Positions 1-6,387 of a DNA stretch of 6,461 bases are shown piece by piece. The first letter of the stretch is position 1, and each line of letters opens with the position of its first letter. Made by a program: the position numbers and the translations under genes. The stretch is taken from contig CANREO010000055.1 of the NCBI GenBank assembly GCA_947629635.1, positions 1-6,461 on the forward strand, read 5' to 3'. Below the pieces are notes generated by a model, which saw only the letters and a list, made by a program, of their open reading frames with translations, was not told where the DNA came from and searched no databases. Source of the stretch: an uncultured Clostridia bacterium (lineage in GTDB: Bacteria; Bacillota; Clostridia; Christensenellales; CAG-917).

Positions 1-72
1 CTTATCGTAAATTTTTAATGCACTTTTTGGTCTATCCAATCAATAGCATAACGCTTGATGATAGTGGGGCGT

Positions 73-522
73 TCATTTCTTGCCGGTGGAGCCGAAGCCG
101 CCCACGCCGCGATCGGTGGACGACAAATCGTCACACTCCTCGAAGTTTGCAAAATAATAAGGCGCAAAGACGATTTGCGCAACGCGCTCGCCGTTTTCGA
201 TCGTTTGCGGCTTGTCCGAATGATTGTGCATTGATACTATGATTTCGCCGCGATAGTCGCTGTCTACGACGCCGACTTTGTTTGCCGGCGCTAGGCCGCG
301 TTTTGAGGCAAGACCGCTTCTCGCATACACAAGGCCCACAAGTCCCGTTGGAATTTCCAAAGCGATCCCGGTATGTATAAAAACTGTTTGGGACGGCGCA
401 ATTGTTATGCTGCCCCCGTCAAGACATGCATAAATGTCTGCTCCGGCGGCAAAATCCGTGCCATAACGCGGCATAACCGCTTTTGGGTTGAGTTTCTTTG
501 CTTTTACCGTAATTTTATTCAT
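73..522 (-). CDS. dut: dUTP diphosphatase (dUTPase), trimeric type
   Basis: Hydrolyses dUTP to dUMP and pyrophosphate in the cytosol, keeping uracil out of DNA and supplying dUMP for thymidylate synthesis. The 149-residue protein has the normal length of the homotrimeric family and shows all five signature motifs: motif 1 AGADIYA (26-32), motif 2 ARSGLASKRG (67-76), motif 3 GVVDSDYRGEI (84-94) with the expected catalytic Asp87 and base-selecting Tyr90, motif 4 GERVAQIVFAP (111-121), and the P-loop-like C-terminal motif 5 RGVGGFGSTG (138-147), which closes over the nucleotide. The ATG at 522 is supported by an AGGTG ribosome binding site at 527-531 and by agreement with the usual family N-terminus. 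It lies 54 bp downstream of copZ on the same strand, with its own predicted promoter in the gap. Read-through from the copper operon is possible, because no terminator is visible between them. Assignment is very secure. Confidence 0.97.
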   Translation of the reverse strand: MNKITVKAKKLNPKAVMPRYGTDFAAGADIYACLDGGSITIAPSQTVFIHTGIALEIPTGLVGLVYARSGLASKRGLAPANKVGVVDSDYRGEIIVSMHNHSDKPQTIENGERVAQIVFAPYYFANFEECDDLSSTDRGVGGFGSTGKK

Positions 523-537
523 AATGCACCTATCGAC

Positions 538-567
538 ATTATAGCCTCATGATCCGGTCGACGTCAA
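538..567 (-). promoter_or_regulatory. Predicted sigma-70-type promoter of dut
   Basis: On the minus strand a TTGACG -35 box (562-567) is followed after 18 bp by a perfect TATAAT -10 box (538-543). Transcription would start near 531, only about nine bases before the dut ATG, so the AGGTG ribosome binding site would sit at the extreme 5' end of the message. Both boxes lie in the copZ-dut gap. This is a pattern match and has not been tested; the spacer is one base longer than optimal. Confidence 0.6.
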
Positions 568-576
568 CAAAGAGCG

Positions 577-837
577 TCATTTTGCGGACAACTTGGCGAA
601 GATCCCTCTTTTTGTGTAAGGTTCTTCACTGTAGGAAGATACTTTGTATCCGTCGTTTTCAATTGCGGTTTTGAAAATATTTGCGTCTATTTCATCCTCG
701 CATATGACTTCTGATGTCCCTTTTGTATGCGATGATACGACCTTTTTGACATTCGCCGCTTTGCGTATCGCGTCATTGACATGCGCCTCGCACATGCCGC
801 ACATCATGCCGTCCACTTGCAATATAATTCTTTTCAT
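577..837 (-). CDS. copZ: CopZ-like copper chaperone (single HMA domain)
   Basis: Small 86-residue cytosolic protein that probably carries Cu(I) to CopA or buffers it. It is a single heavy-metal-associated (HMA) domain with the metal site GMMCGMCEAHV (10-20). Cys13 and Cys16 are the expected ligands, and Met11, Met12 and Met15 flank them. The ending DGYKV (62-66) is the usual last strand of this fold. A basic 20-residue tail follows (67-86, containing EPYTKRGIF), longer than in the classical 69-residue CopZ; similar tails are common in clostridial homologues. The start codon overlaps the copA stop by 4 bp (ATGA, 834-837). A GAGGTG site at 843-848, inside the end of copA, gives five-base spacing, so translation is probably coupled. 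It is the third gene of the csoR-copA-copZ operon. Metal specificity is inferred from the neighbours. Confidence 0.9.
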   Translation of the reverse strand: MKRIILQVDGMMCGMCEAHVNDAIRKAANVKKVVSSHTKGTSEVICEDEIDANIFKTAIENDGYKVSSYSEEPYTKRGIFAKLSAK

Positions 838-3410
838 TTTATCACCTCATATCCGACGTTTTTTATGTCGGTTTTTATTTTTTCGATATCGACGTCTCCG
901 TCCGTTTTCAGCGTCACCGTACCTGTTTCGTGATTTGCGACAGCGTCGAGTACGTGTTCGTTTTCAAGACATGCTTTGGCGACTCGCGCCTCGCAGTGCG
1001 CGCACATCATTCCTTTCACTTTAAGCGTTATGGTTTGCAAAACGTCGATTGTGTCGGCATGTTTGTCGTCGGGTTGGTCGGTAGTTACGTTAGAAAAAGC
1101 CTGCTCGGTTGTTCCCGTGATTTGAGCGTCTCCGCCATCATTTTGCGTATTTTGCGGCGCTTTTTTCACCTTAAACAGATTTATAGTCAGCGCGTTAAGC
1201 ACTACGGATACGCTGGATATGCTCATAGCAAGTGCTCCTATCATAGGATTTATGCGCAATTTTTCGTTGAGATAGTAGAAAGCGCCGGTTGCGAAGACCA
1301 CACAAACAAAGTTGTAGAAAAACGCCCAAAACAGCCCTAATTTTATTGTCCTAAGCACACGTTTGCTCAACCCGATGACATTGAGTACGTCCATAAGATC
1401 ATTTCTCAAAAGCACGATGTCGCTCGTTTCCATTGCCACATCGCTGCCGCCTCCGATGGCGATTCCGATATCCGCCGCGGCGAGAGCGGGTGCGTCGTTT
1501 ACGCCGTCGCCGACCATTGCTACAAGATGTTTTTCGTCTGTTTTCAGACTATTTATCACTTGTTGCTTGTCGCTCGGATACACTTCCGCAATGACTTCGC
1601 TCACTCCGACTTCCTTTGCGATCGCTTCGGCGGTTGCTTTATTGTCGCCCGTCAACATGACCACTTTTATTCCGCGCTTTACGAGTTCCGCAACGGCTGC
1701 CGCCGAGTTTTGTTTTACTTCGTCTTTGAGGGCGAGCACAGCGACGACTGCGCCGTCTTTATATACTGCGATGGGGGTCTTGCCTTCTTTTGCGAATTTT
1801 CGAAAGCGTTCGGTCAAAACCGGCAGTTCTTCATCGTTTGCGAAGCGAAGGTTGCCTATGCCGTAAAGGATGCCGTTTATTTTGCCCTGAATACCCGTCC
1901 CTTCGAGCGAACGGAATTCTTTGACCTCTTTCGCTACGGCTCCTCGCTCTGCCGCGTATTGGCAAATAGCGTGCGCCAACGGGTGTTCGGACATGCTTTC
2001 GAGGGAATAAATTTCATCCATAACGTTTTTTGTTCCGTCGAAATCCACGACGCTCGGTTTTCCTTGTGTGACGGTCCCTGTCTTGTCAAGTACGACCGTG
2101 CGTATAAGGTGTGCCTTTTCGAGGATCTCGGCGTTTTTTATCAGCAGACCGTTTTGCGCTCCCTTACCGGTGCCTGCCATGATGGCTACGGGTGTGGCGA
2201 GCCCGAGGGCGCAGGGGCAGGCGATCACGACCACAGTGATAGCGAAGTTGAGCGCCAATTCGAAATCGGAACTTGCGATCCAATTGGCGACCAGAGTAAT
2301 TAAAGCGATAGCCAATATAACGGGTACGAAAACTCCGGATATTTTGTCGGCCAGCTTGGAAATGGGAGCTTTTGAATTGCTTGCTTCGTCCACAAGTTTG
2401 ATTATAGCCGCTATCGATGTGTCCTCTCCCACCTTATTCGCACGCATTTTGAAGTACCCGGCAGTCACGACCGTTGATGAAAACACTTCGTCTCCGATTT
2501 GTTTTTGTTGCGGCATCGACTCGCCGGTGATGTTCGATTGATCGATCGAGGCCGAGCCTTCAATAACTATGCCGTCAACGGGGACTCTTTCGCCGTTTTT
2601 GACTATGAGCGTGTCTCCGACGCTCACCTCTTCGGCGGCGATTTCCAGTTCTTTGCCGTCTCTGACCACGACTGCGCGTTTGGGGGCCATATCCATAAGT
2701 TTGGTTATCGCGGCGGTAGTCTTCTTTTTTGAAAGACCTTCGAGGTACTTGCCCAGACTTACCAACGTCAATATCATACCGGCGGATTCGAAGTAGAGGC
2801 TGTGGCGATATGTCTCCAAGGCCGATTGCCATTTGAGGTCGCCGCCGACTATTTGCGATTGCGCATATGACATCATAAACAGTGCGAATATTCCGTATAT
2901 GATTGACGCGCTCGCGCCAATCGCAATAAGCGAATCCATATTAGGCTTGCCCCGGAAGAGCTTTTTGAAGCCGGATATGAAATAATTGCCGTAAATTATG
3001 ATTATCGGCGCCACCAAAATAAGTTGTAACAGCGCAAAACCGATCGGGTTTTTCTCATGATCCGCGAAGGCCGGGGCGGGGAAGCCCCACATCATGTTGC
3101 CCATTGAAAAATACATCAACGCGAGCAACAAAATTATACTTGCTATAAGTTTTGCAAGATCGGTTGATTTTTTTTGAATATGGGGTTTTGCGGCGTCTTT
3201 TTCGGGATATGCGCGATAACCTGACTTTTCCACTGCGCGCGAGATGTCGTCCGCGTTTATGAGCGTAGGGTCGTAGTCCACGTACATGGTGTTTTGAAGC
3301 AGATTGACGTTTACGCCGACGACGCCGTTCAACTTTTCGACTGCGGACTGCACGTGCGCCTGACAGGCGGCACAGGTCATGCCCTCCACATTAAATTTGG
3401 TCTTTATCAT
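834..3410 (-). CDS. copA: Cu(+)-exporting P1B-type ATPase CopA with N- and C-terminal HMA domains
   Basis: Inner-membrane pump that uses ATP to expel Cu(I). The 858-residue chain contains, in order: an N-terminal HMA domain with GMTCAAC (10-16); a first membrane block with a Met-rich external loop (MGNMMWG, 103-109) and the conserved PNMDSLI stretch (156-162); the actuator-domain TGE loop (295-297); the membrane CPC copper site (398-400); the phosphorylation motif DKTGT with Asp442; the P1B hallmark SEHPLA (474-479, His476-Pro477); nucleotide-binding GTGIQG (504-509); TGDN (587-590); and GDGVND (634-639). The last helices carry Tyr699-Asn700 and Met729/Ser733, the pattern of Cu(I)-selective P1B-1 pumps. 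A hydrophilic linker (about 749-790) then leads to a second HMA domain with GMMCAHC (800-806). The ATG overlaps the csoR stop by 4 bp and has an AGAGG site at 3416-3420. Silver may also be transported. The C-terminal domain is an addition to the textbook layout but is known in Clostridia. Confidence 0.97.
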   Translation of the reverse strand: MIKTKFNVEGMTCAACQAHVQSAVEKLNGVVGVNVNLLQNTMYVDYDPTLINADDISRAVEKSGYRAYPEKDAAKPHIQKKSTDLAKLIASIILLLALMYFSMGNMMWGFPAPAFADHEKNPIGFALLQLILVAPIIIIYGNYFISGFKKLFRGKPNMDSLIAIGASASIIYGIFALFMMSYAQSQIVGGDLKWQSALETYRHSLYFESAGMILTLVSLGKYLEGLSKKKTTAAITKLMDMAPKRAVVVRDGKELEIAAEEVSVGDTLIVKNGERVPVDGIVIEGSASIDQSNITGESMPQQKQIGDEVFSSTVVTAGYFKMRANKVGEDTSIAAIIKLVDEASNSKAPISKLADKISGVFVPVILAIALITLVANWIASSDFELALNFAITVVVIACPCALGLATPVAIMAGTGKGAQNGLLIKNAEILEKAHLIRTVVLDKTGTVTQGKPSVVDFDGTKNVMDEIYSLESMSEHPLAHAICQYAAERGAVAKEVKEFRSLEGTGIQGKINGILYGIGNLRFANDEELPVLTERFRKFAKEGKTPIAVYKDGAVVAVLALKDEVKQNSAAAVAELVKRGIKVVMLTGDNKATAEAIAKEVGVSEVIAEVYPSDKQQVINSLKTDEKHLVAMVGDGVNDAPALAAADIGIAIGGGSDVAMETSDIVLLRNDLMDVLNVIGLSKRVLRTIKLGLFWAFFYNFVCVVFATGAFYYLNEKLRINPMIGALAMSISSVSVVLNALTINLFKVKKAPQNTQNDGGDAQITGTTEQAFSNVTTDQPDDKHADTIDVLQTITLKVKGMMCAHCEARVAKACLENEHVLDAVANHETGTVTLKTDGDVDIEKIKTDIKNVGYEVIK

Positions 3411-3709
3411 TGAAACCTCTTGAACAAATCCACTATCTCGTCAATTATTTCCAATTCGCCGTTATTTATTTTTTCCACAAGGCAGGAGTGCATATGCGTG
3501 GAAAGAAGCAAGTTTGCAAGCCCCTTGACCGATTTGTCTATTGCGCTCAGTTGAATGAGTATATCGTCGCAATATCTGTCCTCCAAAATCATATTTTTTA
3601 CACCTTGAAGTTGTCCCGCTATTCGATTTATCCTGGATATCAACGGCTTACGCTCCTCCTCGGAACGTATTTTTTGGCGAAAATCGCAACATGTTTTGCA
3701 ATCTTTCAT
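3407..3709 (-). CDS. csoR: CsoR-family Cu(I)-sensing transcriptional repressor
   Basis: DNA-binding repressor of the copper operon, released from its operator when Cu(I) binds. The 100-residue all-helical protein is of typical family size. The copper ligands follow the CsoR spacing exactly: Cys47, His72 (25 residues later) and Cys76 (4 later), with Tyr46 before the first ligand as in the Mycobacterium tuberculosis protein. The basic stretch ISRINRIAGQLQG (24-36) is the family's DNA-contacting helix region. The N-terminus carries an extra Cys cluster (Cys4, Cys7, Cys8) that is not part of the core sensor but occurs in clostridial relatives. The ATG at 3709 has a strong AGGAG site at 3716-3720, six bases away. 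It is the first gene of the operon, so it should repress its own synthesis. The Cys-His-Cys set argues for copper rather than the nickel (RcnR), formaldehyde (FrmR) or persulfide (CstR) branches. Confidence 0.95.
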   Translation of the reverse strand: MKDCKTCCDFRQKIRSEEERKPLISRINRIAGQLQGVKNMILEDRYCDDILIQLSAIDKSVKGLANLLLSTHMHSCLVEKINNGELEIIDEIVDLFKRFQ

Positions 3710-3754
3710 ATTTGTCTCCTTTAGTTTAGCTTCGGATATTTTTTAACCGTTATG

Positions 3755-3783
3755 ATTATATACCCCTGTAGGGTATATGTCAA
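3755..3783 (-). promoter_or_regulatory. Consensus promoter of the csoR-copA-copZ operon
   Basis: Read on the minus strand, a perfect TTGACA -35 box (3778-3783) is followed by an optimal 17-bp spacer and a perfect TATAAT -10 box (3755-3760). An A-rich stretch just upstream (about 3787-3800) could act as an UP element. Transcription should start near 3748-3751, leaving a leader of about 40 bases before csoR. So strong a promoter would be expected to need tight repression, which fits the overlapping CsoR palindrome. Confidence 0.88.
3758..3778. promoter_or_regulatory. CsoR operator (inverted repeat in the promoter spacer)
   Basis: A perfect 8-bp inverted repeat, ATATACCC (3758-3765) and GGGTATAT (3771-3778), is separated by the 5-bp spacer CTGTA. 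The TACCC/GGGTA core is the established recognition pattern of CsoR proteins that control copZA-type operons. The palindrome fills the whole spacer and runs into both promoter boxes, so a bound CsoR tetramer would exclude RNA polymerase. It lies about 140 bp from the start of the divergent MATE gene. No second copy was seen in the window. Confidence 0.88.
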
Positions 3784-3832
3784 CACATTTTATTTTAAAT
3801 TTTCCGAGCGAGAGTCAACTGAACTTTATCGC

Positions 3833-3848
3833 ATATAAATTTTTATAT
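3833..3848. repeat. Small AT-rich palindrome upstream of the MATE gene
   Basis: ATATAAA (3833-3839) and TTTATAT (3842-3848) form a perfect 7-bp inverted repeat around TT, 71 bases before the MATE start. It could be a regulator site or simply part of an AT-rich promoter region. TATAAA- and TATATA-like -10 candidates overlap it, but no convincing -35 box sits at the right distance. Chance is a real possibility in such AT-rich DNA. Confidence 0.25.
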
Positions 3849-3919
3849 AAATTAAAATAAGTAGGGGAAAGCAGTTGCTTTTTTCGACAAAAAATATTAA
3901 AACAATATGAAGAGTTGAT

Positions 3920-5368
3920 ATGACTATGCATGCTTTGAAAAAATCCATAAATATGACGGAAGGTCCGCTTTTGGGCAAGATGATAGCTTTTTCGTTGCCG
4001 CTTGCGCTTTCCGGCATATTGCAATTGTTGTTCAACGCGGCGGACCTGGTGGTGATAGGCAGATATTCCGCCACGGCTTCGGAGTCTCTTGCGGCGGTGA
4101 GTTCCAACAACGCGCTCATAAATCTCATCATCAACGTTTCAATTGGCCTATCCGTAGGCGCCAACGTCGTTATGGCGCATTCCATAGGTTCAAAGGATAT
4201 GGACAGAGCGCAACGCACGTTGCACACTTCGATACTTTTGTCCGTCATTTGCGGCGCAGTTGTTGCGCTGGTCGGCGCATTGTGCGCAAAATATTTTCTC
4301 GTATGGATGAAGACGGATCCAGCCGTGCTGGATAAGGCGACGGACTATCTTACGATATATTTTATAGGCGCTCCGGCAAACATCGTTTACAATTTCGGGG
4401 CCGCAATCTTGCGCGCGAAAGGGGATACAAAGAGGCCGTTGATATATCTTGCGACAGCGGGGCTTCTAAACGTCGGATTGAATCTGTTGTTTGTCATATA
4501 TGCCGGATTGGACGTAAAAGGAGTAGCCATCGCTACTATAGTGTCGCAATATATTTCCATGATCCTTGTCGTCATCACTCTTATGCTTGAAAAGGATTAT
4601 TGCAAACTTCATCTGAAAAAGCTGCGCATCACAAAACGTGAGATTGTAGATATTGCCAAAGTGGGGTTGCCGTCCGGGATACTCAGTTCCTTCTTTTCGA
4701 TCGCGAACGTGCTCATACAATCCAGCATAAATCAATTCGGGTATCAAGTGATGGCTGGCAATTCCACGGGCGCGAATCTCGAAGGTTATGTATACACGTC
4801 TATGAACGCCGTCGCCAACGCCGCCACGACGTTTGCGGGGCAAAATTACGGCGCGAAAAAATATTCGCGCATTAAGACGATCCTCATGGAGTGCACGTTG
4901 ATCACGATTGTCATCAGCCTCGTTTTGGGAGGGTTCTTGTTGATTTTCGGCAAACCTCTGGCTACGCTCTACTCGCCAAAAGATCCGCTTGTTGTGAAAT
5001 ATGCCATCGATCGAATGACAATAATCTTGCCCATATATTTCGTATGCGGCGTCGTTGAAGTCATCGTCGGTTGCCTCAGAGGCATGAACAGACCCATAGT
5101 GCCTATGATCCCGTCCTTCCTGTGCGTGTGCGTATTCCGTATCATATGGGTGTATACGATTTGCAAGAAAATCCATACGACGACTATACTTTATTTGTCT
5201 TACCCTATAAGTTGGATATTGAATATCATCATAGATATTGTGCTGTTTATCATATATTATCATCTTCTTACAAGACCTGCTTTGCCAATGCGCATAGCGC
5301 GCAAGACCGCGATATATGCTCCGTACGGAGGAGAAGAAAACGATGTGAACGCACAAAAGGCAGTTTAA
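3920..5368 (+). CDS. MATE-family efflux transporter (multidrug/Na+ or H+ antiporter)
   Basis: Inner-membrane exporter that would expel organic cations or drugs in exchange for Na+ or H+; the real substrate cannot be read from the sequence. The 482-residue protein has the length and repeating hydrophobic pattern of a 12-helix MATE protein. Family landmarks are the first-helix block PLALSGILQLLFNAADLVVIGR (27-48), the loop ILRAKGDTKRP (163-173) in the first half, and FAGQNYGAKK (305-314) plus LRGMNRPIVPM (386-396) in the second. The N-terminal NMTEGPLLGKM (11-21) is typical of clostridial members. The ATG at 3920 is chosen because it has a weak GAAGAG site (3909-3914) five bases upstream; an in-frame ATG at 3926 is possible. 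The C-terminus (459-482) is short and charged. It is transcribed divergently from csoR and is convergent with the HAD gene. Control by copper is not indicated beyond this proximity. Confidence 0.93.
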   Translation: MTMHALKKSINMTEGPLLGKMIAFSLPLALSGILQLLFNAADLVVIGRYSATASESLAAVSSNNALINLIINVSIGLSVGANVVMAHSIGSKDMDRAQRTLHTSILLSVICGAVVALVGALCAKYFLVWMKTDPAVLDKATDYLTIYFIGAPANIVYNFGAAILRAKGDTKRPLIYLATAGLLNVGLNLLFVIYAGLDVKGVAIATIVSQYISMILVVITLMLEKDYCKLHLKKLRITKREIVDIAKVGLPSGILSSFFSIANVLIQSSINQFGYQVMAGNSTGANLEGYVYTSMNAVANAATTFAGQNYGAKKYSRIKTILMECTLITIVISLVLGGFLLIFGKPLATLYSPKDPLVVKYAIDRMTIILPIYFVCGVVEVIVGCLRGMNRPIVPMIPSFLCVCVFRIIWVYTICKKIHTTTILYLSYPISWILNIIIDIVLFIIYYHLLTRPALPMRIARKTAIYAPYGGEENDVNAQKAV

Positions 5369-5401
5369 CGGTCCAAAAACGCAATAAAAAACTCGGAATG
5401 T

Positions 5402-5445
5402 AAAACAATAGCATGTCAGGTAACTTTTATTTGAATTATTGTTTT
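5402..5445. repeat. Inverted repeat in the MATE-HAD convergent gap (possible weak terminator)
   Basis: AAAACAATA (5402-5410) and TATTGTTTT (5437-5445) are perfect 9-base complements separated by 26 bases. They lie 34 bp after the MATE stop in the 176-bp gap between two convergent genes, where a bidirectional terminator would be useful. The stem is almost all A-T and the loop is large, so it is not a textbook intrinsic terminator. Nothing else in the gap resembles a gene or a stronger terminator. Confidence 0.25.
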
Positions 5446-5544
5446 CTGTTTGGATACGAATTATTTTTTAACTAATGTCGACAAGCCGGTTTTCAAATGT
5501 TATGTCCGAGGTCAAACTATATACTTAGTTTTGAGACGATCCGC

Positions 5545-6249
5545 TTAAAAGTTTTCCGCGAATCGCAAAAGTTCGTCGAAATCGCCGTGCGGATATTGCG
5601 AAATGTCCTTATTTTTTCTGTTTATGAGGCATTTGGGGAGAAGATATACGTGCATGCCTATTGTACGGGCAATCATGTCTTCCTCCACGTCGTTGCCCAC
5701 CATAAGGCAGTCGCTCGGATCGCAATCGAGCAAGCGGACTATCTCTCTGTAATATTCGGGATTGGGCTTGCAAGAGTGCATATTTTCGTAAGAGGTGTAA
5801 AGGTCAAACGCATTCGGGTCAACGCCGGCCCAGCCGAGCCTTATTTGCTGGGCGATTTTAGGGAAGATCGGGTTGGATGCGAGCGTCAGTTTGAAGCCGC
5901 GCTCGCGCAGGGCGTCTATTGTCCTCGCCGCGGAGGGATCGTATCCGCATACGCGCTTTGCTTCCGAAAAGCCTGTCCTGTAATACTCGTCCAACAGCGG
6001 TTTATGCGCATACGCTTTTTCGCCGTAGACATCGGCAAAATATTTCCAAAAGATCTGTTCGTTGGTCATCTCGCTCGCGTTTTTGACCATCGCTTCGGAA
6101 CACAGCCACATATTATTTACGAGAGTTTTTGGGTCGTAGCCCAAAGGGGCAAGCGTCTTTGTCAAACTCAAAAAATACGCTTTGACAAAGTCCTCGAGTT
6201 TCATCGGCAACAGCGTGCCGTCCAAATCAAACAAAATGTGCCTTACCAT
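5545..6249 (-). CDS. HAD-superfamily hydrolase (phosphatase-like, subfamily IA)
   Basis: Probable cytosolic phosphatase of the haloacid dehalogenase superfamily; its substrate cannot be told from the sequence. The 234-residue protein has all four catalytic motifs: motif I DLDGTLL (8-14) with nucleophile Asp8 and acid/base Asp10; motif II TLASNP (122-127) with Ser125; motif III Lys161 in CKPNPEYY; and motif IV GNDVEEDMIA (185-194) with Asp187 and Asp191 for Mg2+. The segment between motifs I and II (about 15-105) is a helical cap of the C1 type, as in phosphoglycolate phosphatase and pyrophosphatase PpaX relatives. Met1 at 6249 places DLD close to the N-terminus, as is normal, and a strong AGGAG site lies at 6255-6259, five bases upstream. 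It is a single gene facing away from the tRNA and converging on the MATE gene. Phosphoglycolate, sugar phosphates or nucleotides are all plausible substrates. Confidence 0.92.
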   Translation of the reverse strand: MVRHILFDLDGTLLPMKLEDFVKAYFLSLTKTLAPLGYDPKTLVNNMWLCSEAMVKNASEMTNEQIFWKYFADVYGEKAYAHKPLLDEYYRTGFSEAKRVCGYDPSAARTIDALRERGFKLTLASNPIFPKIAQQIRLGWAGVDPNAFDLYTSYENMHSCKPNPEYYREIVRLLDCDPSDCLMVGNDVEEDMIARTIGMHVYLLPKCLINRKNKDISQYPHGDFDELLRFAENF

Positions 6250-6282
6250 AGTTTCTCCTTATACGCGTCTCGTACAATAAGA

Positions 6283-6311
6283 AGGATAACATTTTTGCAA
6301 GGCGGTGGCAA
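6283..6311 (-). promoter_or_regulatory. Possible promoter of the HAD hydrolase gene
   Basis: On the minus strand, TTGCCA (6306-6311) is followed after 17 bp by TATCCT (6283-6288), preceded by TG in the extended -10 position. Transcription would start near 6276, about 27 bases before the ATG. The -35 box has one mismatch to consensus and the -10 box two. The call rests on spacing and position, and only moderately on the box sequences. Confidence 0.42.
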
Positions 6312-6350
6312 GAGCGAATGCTTTTTATTTACATTCATCATCAAAAAAAC

Positions 6351-6378
6351 TTGCCAAATCAAAACTTTATGCTATAAT
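6351..6378 (+). promoter_or_regulatory. Promoter of the tRNA-Ala gene
   Basis: TTGCCA (6351-6356), one mismatch from the -35 consensus, is followed after 16 bp by a perfect TATAAT (6373-6378). The expected start is near 6385, about three bases before the first tRNA base, so the precursor would have almost no 5' leader for RNase P to remove. Upstream DNA (6336-6350) is A-rich, which may help polymerase binding. Confidence 0.75.
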
Positions 6379-6387
6379 AAAGCAGTC

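Noticed and set aside
32..76. Minus-strand ATG overlapping the dut stop as ATGA, opening a 14-codon reading frame
   Set aside because: It ends at TAG after 14 codons, has no ribosome binding site and resembles no known peptide. The overlap looks like coincidence. Nothing else recognisable lies in 1-72.
14..80. Open frame past the dut stop on the minus strand (ending near IDWIDQKVH), suggesting a frameshifted dut extension
   Set aside because: dut already ends correctly just after its fifth motif at normal family length, so no missing tail needs explaining.
1527..2303. Long plus-strand open frame inside copA
   Set aside because: It is the antisense shadow of a well-conserved ATPase. The sequence is Phe/Cys/Arg-rich without any family features, and there is no ribosome binding site.
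3907..3918. Tiny upstream frame (ATG AAG AGT TGA) just before the MATE start
   Set aside because: It has three codons and no ribosome binding site of its own, and it overlaps the MATE ribosome binding site. Probably chance.
4466..5356. Long minus-strand open frame of 296 codons inside the MATE gene
   Set aside because: The composition (rich in His, Arg, Tyr) is that of a shadow frame. The plus-strand MATE protein is clearly the real product.
5511..5537. Imperfect inverted repeat after the HAD stop (TCAAACTA / TAGTTTTGA)
   Set aside because: It has one unpaired base, is AT-rich and is not followed by a T-run on the HAD strand. It is too weak to call a terminator.
6308..6332. Hairpin-like AAGAGC-GAAT-GCTTTT with a T-run on the plus strand, possible terminator
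   Set aside because: The stem is only six pairs with a wobble, and no plus-strand gene lies upstream for it to terminate. It overlaps the predicted HAD promoter.
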